Shown: positions 33,702 to 42,375, counted from the first letter of the stretch. The stretch is DNA of 64,000 bases from Nocardioides thalensis (GCF_013410655.1 NZ_JACCFP010000001.1:1631001-1695000); one strand, 5' to 3'. Program-made: numbers and translations. Notes: generated by a model not told the origin, from the letters alone.

Positions 33702-34580
33702 ATGCAGGGAAAGCACAGCGCGAAGCGGGTACGCCGCATCTCGCGCGCTCCCCACATTGCCGGATCTCTCGCAGTACTTGCGACCGGCGCGGCCGTCACC
33801 GCAGGAGTCCTCGGCACCCAGGCGCCGAGCAACCTGATGGCCGCCGACGGCACGCCGGCGGCGTCGCTCAACGACGCCGCCCGCGACACGATCCTCTCCC
33901 GTGACGGGGGAGACCGCGGCACCGAGACCACCGAGCCGGCCGCGGCCGAGGAGAAGCCCGAGCCGAAGCTCAGCCCGGTCGACAAGGCCGTCGCCCCGCA
34001 GGCCGTGCAGGCGGCGATCCGCCAGGCCGACCTCCGGCTCTGGACGACCGCCGACCTCAACCTCTGGACGCGCCCGGACAACCAGGCGAAGAAGCTGGGC
34101 GTGCTGCCCGCCGGCGAGAAGGTGCTGGTCACCGAGCGCCGGATGGAGGGCCGCGCCGAGATCGTCGTCGACGGCGAGGCCCGCTGGGTCACCCAGGGCT
34201 ACCTGAGCGAGGAGAAGCCGTTCGCGCTCGGCGACGACTGCACCAACGGCACCTCCGTGCCTGCCGGCGTCAGCGAGAACATCAAGAAGGTCCACGCCGC
34301 CGTCTGCGCCGCGTTCCCCGAGATCACCACCTACGGCACGTTCCGCAGCGACGGTGAGCACGCGCAGGGGATCGCCGTCGACATCATGGTCTCCGGTGAC
34401 CGCGGCTACCAGGTGGCCGAGTTCATCCAGAAGTACTACGCCGAGCTGGGCGTCAACTACATCATCTACTCCCAGCGCATCTGGTCGGTCGACCGCTCGA
34501 GCGAGGGCTGGCGCGCGATGGAGGACCGTGGCTCCGTGACCGCCAACCACTACGACCACGTCCACGTGACGACCTACTGA
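33702..34580 (+). CDS. Secreted SH3/M15-like peptidase-type protein
   Basis: 292 residues. The basic N-terminus and hydrophobic segment (HIAGSLAVLATGAAVTAGVL) act as an export signal or anchor. A Glu/Pro/Ala-rich linker is followed by an SH3b-like region (LNLWTRPDNQAKKLGVLPAG). The C-terminal domain of about 120 residues has EHAQGIAVDIMV and NHYDHVHV, matching the HxxGxAxD...HxH zinc pattern of M15-type peptidases. A muralytic or wall-binding role is likely. ATG 33702 lies 12 bases after GGGGGA. The upstream 208 bp hold no gene and no riboswitch I could support. Confidence 0.7.
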   Translation: MQGKHSAKRVRRISRAPHIAGSLAVLATGAAVTAGVLGTQAPSNLMAADGTPAASLNDAARDTILSRDGGDRGTETTEPAAAEEKPEPKLSPVDKAVAPQAVQAAIRQADLRLWTTADLNLWTRPDNQAKKLGVLPAGEKVLVTERRMEGRAEIVVDGEARWVTQGYLSEEKPFALGDDCTNGTSVPAGVSENIKKVHAAVCAAFPEITTYGTFRSDGEHAQGIAVDIMVSGDRGYQVAEFIQKYYAELGVNYIIYSQRIWSVDRSSEGWRAMEDRGSVTANHYDHVHVTTY

Positions 34581-34603
34581 GGCGCACCCTCAGTTGGCCG
34601 TGA

Positions 34604-35173
34604 TCACCGCAGGTCGAGCCTCATCACGACCCGCGGGAAGCCGCTGAGGCGCGACGTGGTGTCGGCGGCGTGGGTGAATCCCGCCGCCTCGAAGTTCTTG
34701 CGCAGCCCGGCGTAGGCCATCGTCTGGTCGACCTTGGCGCCCTGGTTGTCGAGCGGGTAGGCCTCGACGGCCGGCGCGCCGCGCTCGCGGGCGTAGTCGA
34801 CTGCGCCGGCGATCAGGGCATGGGTGATGCCCTTGCCGCGGTGGCCCGGGCGGACGCGGATGCACCACAGCGACCACACCGGCAGGTCGTCGACGTGCGG
34901 GATCTTGCGGTTGCGGGAGAACGTCGTGTCCGCACGCGGAGCGACCGCGGCCCAGCCGACGGGCTCGTCACCGTCGTAGGCCAGCACCCCGAGCGGGCCC
35001 TCCTCGAGGAGCTTGGCCACGTAGTCGCCGCGCGCGGGGCCCTGGAGCTCGTTGTTGAGCTTGGACGGGATGCGATAGCTCAGGCACCAGCACACGTTGG
35101 CGTCGGGGCGCTTCGGCCCGACCAGGGCGCGGACGTCGTCGAAGTCGGTGGCCGGCCGCGTCTCCACAGTCAT
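34604..35173 (-). CDS. GNAT-family N-acetyltransferase
   Basis: 189 residues. The acetyl-CoA motif is RVRPGHRGKGITHALIAGAV (Q/RxxGxG/A type), followed by RGAPAVEAYPLDNQG and a late helix RKNFEAAGFTHA. A Cys/Trp-rich segment near residue 30 (ANVCWCLSYRI) is typical of one actinobacterial subfamily. ATG 35173. Divergent from dgt by 57 bp. Substrate unknown. Confidence 0.8.
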   Translation of the reverse strand: MTVETRPATDFDDVRALVGPKRPDANVCWCLSYRIPSKLNNELQGPARGDYVAKLLEEGPLGVLAYDGDEPVGWAAVAPRADTTFSRNRKIPHVDDLPVWSLWCIRVRPGHRGKGITHALIAGAVDYARERGAPAVEAYPLDNQGAKVDQTMAYAGLRKNFEAAGFTHAADTTSRLSGFPRVVMRLDLR

Positions 35174-35218
35174 GACGACACCGTGCCAGACCGCGCCGAC
35201 ACGGCCGGGGGCTCTCGA

Positions 35219-35224
35219 TAGGGT
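35219..35224 (+). promoter_or_regulatory. Putative -10 element (TAGGGT) for dgt
   Basis: TAGGGT-N6-GTG at 35231, matching the leaderless pattern. Confidence 0.45.
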
Positions 35225-35230
35225 CCCCGG

Positions 35231-36487
35231 GTGGACGACGTCGAGGCGCTGTACGACGAGGCCGCGCGCGAGCGGATCGTGCCGGAGCCCCCGAAGCGCG
35301 TCGACGCTCCGGTGCGGCTGCCGTTCGAGCGCGACCGCGCCCGGCTCGTGCATGCGGCTTCGTTCCGCCGGTTGGCCGCGAAGACGCAGGTGGTCGGGCC
35401 GCAGAGCGACGACTTCGTGCGCAACCGGCTGACCCACAGCCTCGAGGTCGCCCAGATCGCGCGCGACCTCTCCCGCGCCCTCGGCACGCACCCCGACATC
35501 GCGGAGACTGCCGCCCTCGCCCACGACCTCGGTCACCCGCCCTTCGGCCACAACGGCGAGCGGGTGCTCGACGAGATCGCCGCCGGCTGCGGCGGCTTCG
35601 AGGGCAATGCGCAGACGCTGCGGCTGCTGACGCGCTTGGAGGCCAAGACCGCCGACGCCGACGGGAGGTCGGTCGGCCTCAACCTGACCCGAGCGACGCT
35701 CGACGCCTGCACGAAGTACCCGTGGCCGCGCCGGCCGGGGTCACCCAAGTTCGGGGTCTACGACGACGACCGACCCGCGTTCGACTGGATGCGCGCAGGC
35801 GCGCCCGACGGGCGGCAGTGCGTCGAGGCGCAGGTGATGGACCTCGCCGACGACGTCGCCTACTCGGTGCACGACGTCGAGGACGGCACCGTGGCGGGTC
35901 GGATCGACCTGACCCGGCTCGACACCGCCGCGGTCTGGGAGACCGTGCGCGGGTGGTACGCCCCCGACGCGACCGACGACGAGCTCGACGAGGTGCTCCG
36001 ACGGCTCCGTGCCGTGGGCAGCTGGCCGCGGTCGCCGTACGACGGGACCCGCGGGAGCCTCGCCGCGCTGAAGAACCTGACCAGCGACCTGATCGGGCGG
36101 TTCTGCGGCGCCGTGCAGCAGGCGACGTTCGCCCGGGGGGACGGGCCGTTCGTCCGCTACCGCGGCGAGATCGTGGTGCCGGCCGACACCTGGGCCGAGA
36201 TCACCGTGCTGAAGGGGGTCGCGGCGCACTACGTGATGCAGGCCGACGACCGGCTGGCCGCGATGGAGCGGCAGCGGGAGCTGCTGGCCGAGCTCGTCGA
36301 CGCCCTCGGCAGGGGCGGCCCGGACCTGCTCGACGAGTCCCTCCGGGCGGACTGGCGCGCTGCGCCCGACGACGCGGCGCGGCAGCGGGTCGTGATCGAC
36401 CAGGTCGCCTCCCTCACCGACGCGAGCGCCGTGGCGTGGCACGAGCGGTTGTGGAGGGGCGGACGTCCGGTCGGACCTCGTCAGTAG
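35231..36487 (+). CDS. dgt: Deoxyguanosinetriphosphate triphosphohydrolase-like protein
   Basis: 418 residues of the HD superfamily. The metal site is formed by NRLTHSLEVAQIARDL, AALAHDLGHPPFGHNGE and the late Asp in QVMDLADDVAYSVHD. These enzymes cleave dNTPs to nucleoside and triphosphate, adjusting dNTP pools. GTG 35231 fits a leaderless start. It ends nine bases before dnaG; the dgt-dnaG order is conserved in actinobacteria. Confidence 0.92.
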   Translation: MDDVEALYDEAARERIVPEPPKRVDAPVRLPFERDRARLVHAASFRRLAAKTQVVGPQSDDFVRNRLTHSLEVAQIARDLSRALGTHPDIAETAALAHDLGHPPFGHNGERVLDEIAAGCGGFEGNAQTLRLLTRLEAKTADADGRSVGLNLTRATLDACTKYPWPRRPGSPKFGVYDDDRPAFDWMRAGAPDGRQCVEAQVMDLADDVAYSVHDVEDGTVAGRIDLTRLDTAAVWETVRGWYAPDATDDELDEVLRRLRAVGSWPRSPYDGTRGSLAALKNLTSDLIGRFCGAVQQATFARGDGPFVRYRGEIVVPADTWAEITVLKGVAAHYVMQADDRLAAMERQRELLAELVDALGRGGPDLLDESLRADWRAAPDDAARQRVVIDQVASLTDASAVAWHERLWRGGRPVGPRQ

Positions 36488-36490
36488 GAT
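36485..36490 (+). promoter_or_regulatory. Putative -10 element (TAGGAT) for dnaG
   Basis: TAGGAT-N6-ATG at 36497; it overlaps the end of dgt. Leaderless pattern. Confidence 0.45.
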
Positions 36491-36496
36491 CGCCGC

Positions 36497-39301
36497 ATGG
36501 CCGGCCGGATCCGCGACGACGACATCGCGACCGTGCGTGAGAAGGCCCGCATCGACGATGTCGTCTCGGCCTACGTGACCCTCCGCAACGCGGGCAGTGG
36601 CACCCAGAAGGGGCTATGTCCCTTCCATGACGAGAAGACCCCGTCGTTCCAGGTCACTCCGAGCAAGGGTTTCTTCCATTGCCTCGCTGGCGAGACGCGC
36701 GTCCTGACGTGGGACGGGCCGCGAGCGATCCGCGAGCTGGTGGGCGGCACCCACAAGGTCCTGGGCGTTGGCGGGACCTGGGTCGAGGCGCCCTTCAAGT
36801 CCTACGGCATCCAGCCGCTGCTCAAGATCACCGTCACCCGCAATCGTCAGCGCAAGGAGATCTTCGCAACGTCCGGCCACCGGTGGTTCGTGCGATCAGG
36901 CAAGCGAGGGCAGGGTGTGGCGGAGGTCGTCACGACCGGTCTCCACGCCGGCCACCGCCTGGTTACGAAGTTTCCGCGCACCCGAACCACCCGGACGACA
37001 CCGTCGCCGTTCGGTGTCGCTCACGGCTTCACGTACGGCGACGGCACTCGCATCGGGACCGGGAGTATGGCGCTGCTCTGTCCGCCCAAGGACCTCGCGA
37101 TGCTCAAGTGGTTCCCGAACAGCCACACGTCGGCGAGCGGAGACAACCTCCTGGTTCACCATCTGCCACGGTTCTTCAAGGATCGCCCACCGCTCGATGA
37201 GTCGGTCTCCTACCTCTACGGGTGGCTCGCCGGATACTTCGCTGCCGACGGCTGCGTCGCCAAGGACGGCACGGTCATCATGAATTCCGCCGAACGTGAC
37301 GATCTGGAGTACTTCCGCACAGTATGTACGCGGCTCGGCATCGCGACGTACGGCATCACCAGCCAGGAGCGCCTGGGATTCGGCAGCGAGCCGTCCGCGC
37401 TCTATCGAATCCACCTCGTGAACGAGGATCTGAAGCCGGAGTTCTTCCTGATCGACGAGCACCGACGCCGATTCGAGGCCGCCGGCAAGCAGTTCGCCCG
37501 CCGCGGCTGGGTCGTCGAAAGCGTCGAGGAGACCGACCGGGTGGAGGAGGTCTTCTGCGCCGAGGTGGAGGACGGCCACGCCTTCACCCTCGAAGACAAC
37601 ATCCTCACCGGAAACTGCTTCGGCTGCGGCGAGGGTGGTGACGTCATCTCCTTCCTGATGAAGCTGGACGGCCTGTCCTTCACCGAGGCGGTCGAGCGTC
37701 TCGCTGACAAGTACGGCGTCGAGCTGCGCCGCGAGGAGGGCGGTCACGACGACCGGCCGAAGGGCCCGCGGCGCCACCGCCTCATCGAGGCGCACGCCGT
37801 CGCGCAGGAGTTCTACGCCAAGTTCCTCGGCAGCCCCGACGCCCTCGCCGGCCGCCAGTTCCTCGACCAGCGCGGGTTCGACCAGGCGGCTGCGCTCCAG
37901 TTCGGCATCGGCTTCGCGCCCCGCGACGGCGAGGCGCTCTGGCGCCACCTGCGCGACCACAAGTTCACGCTCGACGAGGTCGTCGCCGCGGGGTTGGTCG
38001 CGGTGGGCCGCTCGCCCTACGACAAGTTTCGCGGCCGCCTGCTGTGGCCGATCCGCGAGGCGTCCGGAGAAACCATCGGCTTCGGCGCCCGCCGGATCTT
38101 CGACGACGACAAGATCGAGGCGAAGTACCTCAACACCGCCGAGACGCCGATCTACAAGAAGAGCCAGGTCCTCTACGGCATCGACCTCGCCCGTCGCGAG
38201 ATCGGCCGGACCTCCCAGGCCGTGGTGGTCGAGGGCTACACCGACGTGATGGCCTGCCACCTCTCCGGCGTCGGCACCGCCGTCGCCACCTGCGGCACCG
38301 CGTTCGGCGACGACCACGCGCGGGTGCTTCGCCGGTTCCTCAGCGACCACGAGGAGTTCCGCGGCGAGGTGATCTTCACGTTCGACGGCGACGCCGCCGG
38401 GCAGAAGGCCGCGCTGAAGACGTTCGCCGGCGACCAGCGCTTCGTCTCGCAGACCTACGTCGCCGTCGCGCCCGAGGGCATGGACCCCTGCGACCTGCGG
38501 GTCAAGCAGGGCGACGAGGCCGTGCGCGAGCTGATCGCGACCCGCAAGCCGCTCTACCGGTTCGTGCTGACCAACATCGTCGGGAAGTACGACCTCGACC
38601 GCGCCGACGGTCGCGTCGACGCCCTGCGCGAGGGGGCCCGGCTCGTGTCGTCGATCCGCGACAAGTCCAAGGTCGACGCGTTCGCCCGTGAGCTCGCCGG
38701 CATGGTCGGCGTCGACCCCGACCAGGCGCGCGAGGAGGTACGCCGCGCCGCCGCCCGTGGGCAGCGACAGGCAGCGGCGGGGGAGCCGGCCGCCCCGGCG
38801 CTCCGCGAGCGGGCCGCGCTGCCCGACTTGCGCGACCCGCGCTTCGCGATCGAGCGCGAGACGCTCAAGCTCGCGCTCCAGCACCCGATGACGATCGGCC
38901 GCACCACTGCCGAGATCGGCGCCAACGACTTCACCCACCCGACCTACCGCGCGGTGTGGGAGCTCGTCGACAAGGAGGGCGGCTTCGGCGCGGGAGCGGG
39001 CGACGCCGAGCGGCCGGCCCGCATCCGGGCGGCCGCGACCGATCCGGCCGTTGCGAGCGCCGTCACCGAGTTGACGGTCGAGCCGATCCTCGCCGCAGGG
39101 GAGCCGGACGCGGCGTACGTCTCCCACCACGTCTTCCGCCTGCTCGAGCTGACCGCCTTGCGCCGCATCGCCGACATCAAGTCCCGGCTCCAGCGCACCA
39201 ACCCGGTCGAGCAGGCCGCCGACTACAACCGGATGTTCGGCGAGCTCGCCGCCCTCGAGCAGCACCGCCGGACCCTCCGCGACAACATCGTCGGCCGGTG
39301 A
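36497..39301 (+). CDS. dnaG: DNA primase DnaG precursor containing an intein
   Basis: A 934-residue precursor. Removing the intein (62-373) gives a 622-residue primase, the normal size. The N-terminal zinc-binding domain has CPFHDEKTPSFQV (Cys41, His44) and CFGCGEGGD, whose two cysteines supply the other zinc ligands; the intein lies just before the first of these. The RNA polymerase/Toprim core has VVVEGYTDVMACHLSG and FTFDGDAAGQKAALK. The C-terminal DnaB-binding region follows from about residue 760. DnaG makes the RNA primers at replication forks. Extein codon use matches the genome. It overlaps the next gene by four bases. Confidence 0.96.
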   Translation: MAGRIRDDDIATVREKARIDDVVSAYVTLRNAGSGTQKGLCPFHDEKTPSFQVTPSKGFFHCLAGETRVLTWDGPRAIRELVGGTHKVLGVGGTWVEAPFKSYGIQPLLKITVTRNRQRKEIFATSGHRWFVRSGKRGQGVAEVVTTGLHAGHRLVTKFPRTRTTRTTPSPFGVAHGFTYGDGTRIGTGSMALLCPPKDLAMLKWFPNSHTSASGDNLLVHHLPRFFKDRPPLDESVSYLYGWLAGYFAADGCVAKDGTVIMNSAERDDLEYFRTVCTRLGIATYGITSQERLGFGSEPSALYRIHLVNEDLKPEFFLIDEHRRRFEAAGKQFARRGWVVESVEETDRVEEVFCAEVEDGHAFTLEDNILTGNCFGCGEGGDVISFLMKLDGLSFTEAVERLADKYGVELRREEGGHDDRPKGPRRHRLIEAHAVAQEFYAKFLGSPDALAGRQFLDQRGFDQAAALQFGIGFAPRDGEALWRHLRDHKFTLDEVVAAGLVAVGRSPYDKFRGRLLWPIREASGETIGFGARRIFDDDKIEAKYLNTAETPIYKKSQVLYGIDLARREIGRTSQAVVVEGYTDVMACHLSGVGTAVATCGTAFGDDHARVLRRFLSDHEEFRGEVIFTFDGDAAGQKAALKTFAGDQRFVSQTYVAVAPEGMDPCDLRVKQGDEAVRELIATRKPLYRFVLTNIVGKYDLDRADGRVDALREGARLVSSIRDKSKVDAFARELAGMVGVDPDQAREEVRRAAARGQRQAAAGEPAAPALRERAALPDLRDPRFAIERETLKLALQHPMTIGRTTAEIGANDFTHPTYRAVWELVDKEGGFGAGAGDAERPARIRAAATDPAVASAVTELTVEPILAAGEPDAAYVSHHVFRLLELTALRRIADIKSRLQRTNPVEQAADYNRMFGELAALEQHRRTLRDNIVGR
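36680..37615 (+). mobile_element. LAGLIDADG intein in DnaG zinc-binding domain
   Basis: 312 residues inserted in frame between FFH and CFGC. Splicing block A is CLAGETRVLT (Cys1). Block B is FATSGHRWF (T64, H67). Block F is VFCAEVEDGHAF (H300) and block G is ILTGN followed by extein Cys. The penultimate residue is Gly, not the usual His. Two LAGLIDADG motifs are present: AHGFTYGDG (about 114-122) and WLAGYFAADG (about 182-191), so a homing endonuclease is built in. Codon use is less GC-rich than in the exteins. The insertion site is directly before a zinc-ligand Cys. Confidence 0.95.
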
Positions 39302-39807
39302 GGGACCTGTTCCGGCGCGACCGGCGCCCCGACCTCGACGTCGCCGCGGGCGAACGCCTCCTCGCGTGGGCGTCCGGTCGGACCGGCACGGTCGGCGGCA
39401 CCCGCGACGCGCTCTACCTGCCCGGCGACCCCGACGACTCCGGCCCGCGGCGCGTCCCGTGGGAGACCGTCGCGAGCGCGGAGTGGGACGCCGACGAGTC
39501 CGTGCTCAGGGTGACCGAGCTCGCGCCCTGGGGCGAGCAGCAGCCCGTCCACCTGCTCGCGCTCGACGACCCCGCCCGGCTGCTCCAGCTCGTGCGCGAG
39601 CGCGTGACCGCCAGCATCGTCGTCCAGCGGCACGTGCCGGTGCGGCGCCGCCAGGAGGTGCGCGTCGTCGGCCGCCGCGCGCCGCGCGGCTCGGGCGAGA
39701 TCACCTGGCTCGTCGACTACGACGCCGCCCTCGACCCCTCCGACCCGGCCGTCCGGCAGGTCGTCGACGCCGCGCTGGCGGCCGCCCGCGCCGACGTCGG
39801 CGCCTGA
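39298..39807 (+). CDS. Conserved hypothetical protein downstream of dnaG
   Basis: 169 residues, start GTG overlapping the dnaG stop (GTGA). It reads LLAWASGRTGTVGGTRDALY, RRVPWETVASAEWDADESVL and VRERVTASIVVQRHVPV, a soluble beta-rich protein with a helical C-terminus (VRQVVDAALAAARADVGA). I recognise it as a common actinobacterial companion of dnaG but know no function. It is probably cotranscribed with dnaG. No signal peptide or membrane segment. Confidence 0.7.
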   Translation: MRDLFRRDRRPDLDVAAGERLLAWASGRTGTVGGTRDALYLPGDPDDSGPRRVPWETVASAEWDADESVLRVTELAPWGEQQPVHLLALDDPARLLQLVRERVTASIVVQRHVPVRRRQEVRVVGRRAPRGSGEITWLVDYDAALDPSDPAVRQVVDAALAAARADVGA

Positions 39808-39854
39808 TAGCCCCGGACAGGGGTATCGATTTCCGGTCGCCCGACGGCCCTTGC

Positions 39855-39860
39855 TAACCT
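39855..39860 (+). promoter_or_regulatory. Putative -10 element before tRNA-Asn
   Basis: TAACCT 41 bases upstream of the tRNA, after a weak TTTCCG at 39830. The gap 39808-39901 holds nothing else recognisable. Confidence 0.3.
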
Positions 39861-39901
39861 GTGCGGGCTGCTGACCGACGAGGCATCGCGGTCGGAGCCG
39901 A

Positions 39902-39974
39902 TCCCCTGTAGCTCAACTGGCAGAGCATTCGGCTGTTAACCGGAGGGTTGTTGGTTCGAGTCCAACCGGGGGAG
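39902..39974 (+). tRNA. tRNA-Asn (GTT)
   Basis: 73-base cloverleaf. The acceptor TCCCCTG pairs with CGGGGGA, the D-stem is GCTC, the anticodon loop CTGTTAA has GTT at 39935-39937, and the T-arm contains GGTTCGAGTCC. The discriminator base is G and CCA is not encoded. A hairpin terminator follows. Confidence 0.95.
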
Positions 39975-39981
39975 CAGAGAC

Positions 39982-40022
39982 GAGGGCCTCTGGCCTGGGC
40001 AGTCGCCCGGTCAGGGGCCCTC
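39982..40022. terminator. Hairpin terminator after tRNA-Asn
   Basis: Nested stem: GAGGGCC (39982-39988) pairs with GGCCCTC (40016-40022), with inner GGGC/GCCC. It separates the tRNA from the convergent gene at 40030 and can serve both. Confidence 0.7.
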
Positions 40023-40029
40023 CGGCATT

Positions 40030-40866
40030 TCATCGGCCGGATCCTGCGTCCCGCGTGGTGCCGTCGGCGAGCGTCAGCGTGTAGGACCAGGCGCCACCTA
40101 CCTCGGGGTTGTCCCAGGTGGCCTCGCCCGCCGGCCACCACGCGGCGAACCGGCCACCGTTGACCGACGCCTCGATCTCCATGCCCGACGGCGTGTGGAC
40201 GGTGACTCCGGTGACGTCGCTGCCGACGTAGCCCTCGACCCAGCTGAACCAGTCGTCGTCGTCGGCCCAGGGGAGGAGCTCGTCGTCGGGCACGGTGCTG
40301 CCCGCACTCTCCGTCTCGCGGATGCCGTCGGCGGCGACCTTCGGCGCTGCCGGCGGGTCCTCGCCGCTCGAACCCATGAAGACGCCGTCCGCGTGGTACT
40401 CGTCCCGGTCGACCGTCTCGTCGGCGATCAGGCACACCAGCTCCGCCTCCGGGCCGGCGATCAGGACGTACGTCCACGCACCCCGCTGCTCGGCGATCAC
40501 GACCCGCTCGCCCCGGTCGGGCAGGCCACTGTGGTTGCGGCAGGTCTCGGCGGCCTCGTCCGCGGCGGCGTCGGTGAGCGGCTCCGGCGTGGGCGTCCAC
40601 GACCCGAAGGCCGAGCCGCCGCCGAGCAGCAGGGCGGGTACGGCGACGCCGGTCGCACCGGCGAGCCCCATCCCTGCCAGCAGCTGCCGCCGACGCCGGC
40701 GAGCAGGCGCCGCGGGTGCGGGAGCATCGGTGGACGGATCGACCGGGGTGGCGAGGATCCGGGCGAGCATCGCGTCCGCGCGTTCGCGCTCCGCCACGGT
40801 CAGCCCGGTCGGCGGCGCGGCGTCGAGCTCGCGCAGAGCCCGGGTGGTCAGGTCGATGCCGTTCAT
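40030..40866 (-). CDS. Single-pass membrane protein, putative partner of an ECF sigma factor
   Basis: 278 residues. The N-terminal cytoplasmic part (ALRELDAAPPTGL, MLARILATPVDP) is about 60 residues. An Arg-rich stretch precedes one hydrophobic helix (LLAGMGLAGATGVAVPALLL). The extracytoplasmic region has GAWTYVLIAGPEAELVCLI, GVTVHTPSGMEIEASVNGG and a Trp-rich end. ATG 40866 overlaps the sigma factor stop by four bases. No zinc-binding anti-sigma motif is seen. The layout mimics the other two sigma-partner pairs in this window. Function inferred from context only. Confidence 0.6.
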   Translation of the reverse strand: MNGIDLTTRALRELDAAPPTGLTVAERERADAMLARILATPVDPSTDAPAPAAPARRRRRQLLAGMGLAGATGVAVPALLLGGGSAFGSWTPTPEPLTDAAADEAAETCRNHSGLPDRGERVVIAEQRGAWTYVLIAGPEAELVCLIADETVDRDEYHADGVFMGSSGEDPPAAPKVAADGIRETESAGSTVPDDELLPWADDDDWFSWVEGYVGSDVTGVTVHTPSGMEIEASVNGGRFAAWWPAGEATWDNPEVGGAWSYTLTLADGTTRDAGSGR

Positions 40867-41426
40867 CGATCGCTCCGATCGGTCGCTGGAAGACCCGGCA
40901 GGTCCTCGGGTTCGGTGGATTCGAGGAGGCGCCGCAGCGAGCGACGCGCACGGGACAACCTCAGCCGGAAGGCGACGGCCGTGATGCCGAGCACGGCAGC
41001 CGCCTCGGGGGCGGAGAGCTCGTCGAAGACCGACAGCGAGATCGCCTCCTGCTCCGATGCCCTCAGGTGCGGCCAGGCGGTGGCGATGTCGACCCGGTGG
41101 GCCACGAGGTCCGGGTGTGCCCCGGCATCGGCGAGCTGTCCGAGCTTGGCCAGCCGGACGGCGACGGCGCCCTGGCGGTCCTCGCGACGGCGGGCGTTCA
41201 GCAGCGTGCGGCGGGCGACGCCGAAGAGCCAGGCGCGGGCGTCCGAGAGCTCGGCAGGAACGTCGTCGAGGCGGCGCCAGGCGACGAGCATGACGTCGCC
41301 CACGACGTCCTCGGCATGCGCGGGGTGCACGCGCCGGCGCACGAAGCGCAGGACGTCGGCGTACCCCGCGTCGTAGACGTCGCGGAAGCGCTCTTCCCGC
41401 TCCCGCGACGTACTGGTCGGTTCCAT
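40863..41426 (-). CDS. ECF RNA polymerase sigma factor
   Basis: 187 residues. Sigma region 2: FRDVYDAGYADVLRFVRRRV, AEDVVGDVMLVAWRRL and ARAWLFGVARRTLLNARRR. Region 4: LRASEQEAISLSVFDELSAP and AAVLGITAVAFRLRLSRAR. ATG 41426 is preferred over a start 48 bases upstream. Translationally coupled to the membrane protein gene that follows. Divergent from a conserved hypothetical gene. Confidence 0.85.
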   Translation of the reverse strand: MEPTSTSREREERFRDVYDAGYADVLRFVRRRVHPAHAEDVVGDVMLVAWRRLDDVPAELSDARAWLFGVARRTLLNARRREDRQGAVAVRLAKLGQLADAGAHPDLVAHRVDIATAWPHLRASEQEAISLSVFDELSAPEAAAVLGITAVAFRLRLSRARRSLRRLLESTEPEDLPGLPATDRSDR

Positions 41427-41522
41427 GCCGTGTTCCTGTCCGAGGGGGCCCAAGTGTGTCAGCCGATCTCGCAAGAGTCTGCGGATCGAGTTCCGTCATG
41501 GGTGGTTTGCCAGCATGTGCTC

Positions 41523-41945
41523 ATGGACGAGGAGCACATCCGCCCCGAGGGCGTGGACGACCTGACGGTCGAGGCACTGGGCAACATCTCCGAGGCGCTG
41601 GAGGCGATCGAGATCGCCCGCGGCCACCTCTACAGCTTCCACCGGATCACCGGCACCGCCGACTTCACCCTGGAGAAGGGGGTCGACCAGCTGCGCGAGG
41701 CCGGGCACACCGAGCTCGCCGACCGGTTCGAGCGCGAGCTCGTCGGGCGCAACGTGCTCTACGGCCGCTGGACCTTCCAGGTCATGGAGGAGTACGACGA
41801 CGGCTACTACGCGACGTTCAAGCGGCTCGAGAAGGACGCCCGCGACGCGCTGGTCCAGGGCAAGCGTCATCTCTATGAGTCTGAGATGAAGGAGGAGCGC
41901 CGCACCCACGGGCGGACCGGGCACGAGCACCGGCCTGACGAGTGA
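41523..41945 (+). CDS. Conserved hypothetical cytoplasmic protein
   Basis: 140 residues, mostly helical and charged: EALGNISEALEAIEIARGHL, YSFHRITGTADFTLEKGVDQ, FQVMEEYDDGYYATFKRLEK, with a basic-acidic tail (MKEERRTHGRTGHEHRPDE). I know it only as a widespread actinobacterial protein of unknown role. ATG 41523 lies six bases after CAGCAT, a possible leaderless promoter. It converges with the HxlR regulator, separated by one base. Confidence 0.6.
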   Translation: MDEEHIRPEGVDDLTVEALGNISEALEAIEIARGHLYSFHRITGTADFTLEKGVDQLREAGHTELADRFERELVGRNVLYGRWTFQVMEEYDDGYYATFKRLEKDARDALVQGKRHLYESEMKEERRTHGRTGHEHRPDE

Positions 41946-41946
41946 T

Positions 41947-42297
41947 TCACCGGTCGCCGGTGGTCGCCCATCGGTCGGCCCAGTCGCTCAGGCTGGTGAT
42001 CGCCGCGCTGAGATCGCGTCCCTTCTCGGTCAGGGCGTAGTCGACCCGCACGGGGACGTCGTCTGTCACGCGCCTCGTCACGATGCCCTCGGCCTCGAGC
42101 TCGCGCAGCCGCGCCGAGAGCATCTTGTCCGTGAGCTCCGGGATGGCGTCGCGGATCTGTGTGAACCGCGTGGCGCCGTGCAGCAGCGCGCGGAGGATGA
42201 CCCCGGTCCACCTCCGCCCCACGAGCTCCACCGCGTGGTGGAAGTCGGGACAGAAGGCTCGGTCGACATCGAACCCATCAGCGAGCGCCACTCCCAC
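41947..42297 (-). CDS. HxlR-family transcriptional regulator
   Basis: 116 residues. Winged helix with CPDFHHAVELVGRRWTGVIL, GATRFTQIRDAIPELTDKML and RLRELEAEGIVTRR...YALTEKGRDL. The conserved N-terminal Cys (residue 16) is the redox-sensing position in several HxlR-type (HypR/YodB) regulators. GTG 42297. Divergent from an MFS transporter with a perfect inverted repeat between them, likely its operator. Confidence 0.88.
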   Translation of the reverse strand: MGVALADGFDVDRAFCPDFHHAVELVGRRWTGVILRALLHGATRFTQIRDAIPELTDKMLSARLRELEAEGIVTRRVTDDVPVRVDYALTEKGRDLSAAITSLSDWADRWATTGDR

Positions 42298-42305
42298 AAC
42301 TTACC

Positions 42306-42346
42306 AGAAGGTAGTCGCTACCGATTGGCACTACCTTCTGTATAGT
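42306..42346. promoter_or_regulatory. Operator and promoter region between hxlR-type gene and MFS gene
   Basis: AGAAGGTAGT (42306-42315) and ACTACCTTCT (42330-42339) form a perfect 10-bp inverted repeat with 14 bases between. TATAGT (42341-42346) directly after the right arm is a likely -10 for the MFS gene. HxlR dimers bind such repeats. Confidence 0.7.
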
Positions 42347-42375
42347 GACCTACCGAAAGGCAGGTGACTTACGAG

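Noticed and set aside
36497..39301. dnaG as two separate genes or a frameshift
   Set aside because: One continuous frame with intein splice motifs at both ends and exact rejoining of the CHCC zinc motif.
39902..39974. tRNA-Asn as an integration site for a mobile element
   Set aside because: No integrase gene and no repeat of the tRNA 3' end found elsewhere in the window.
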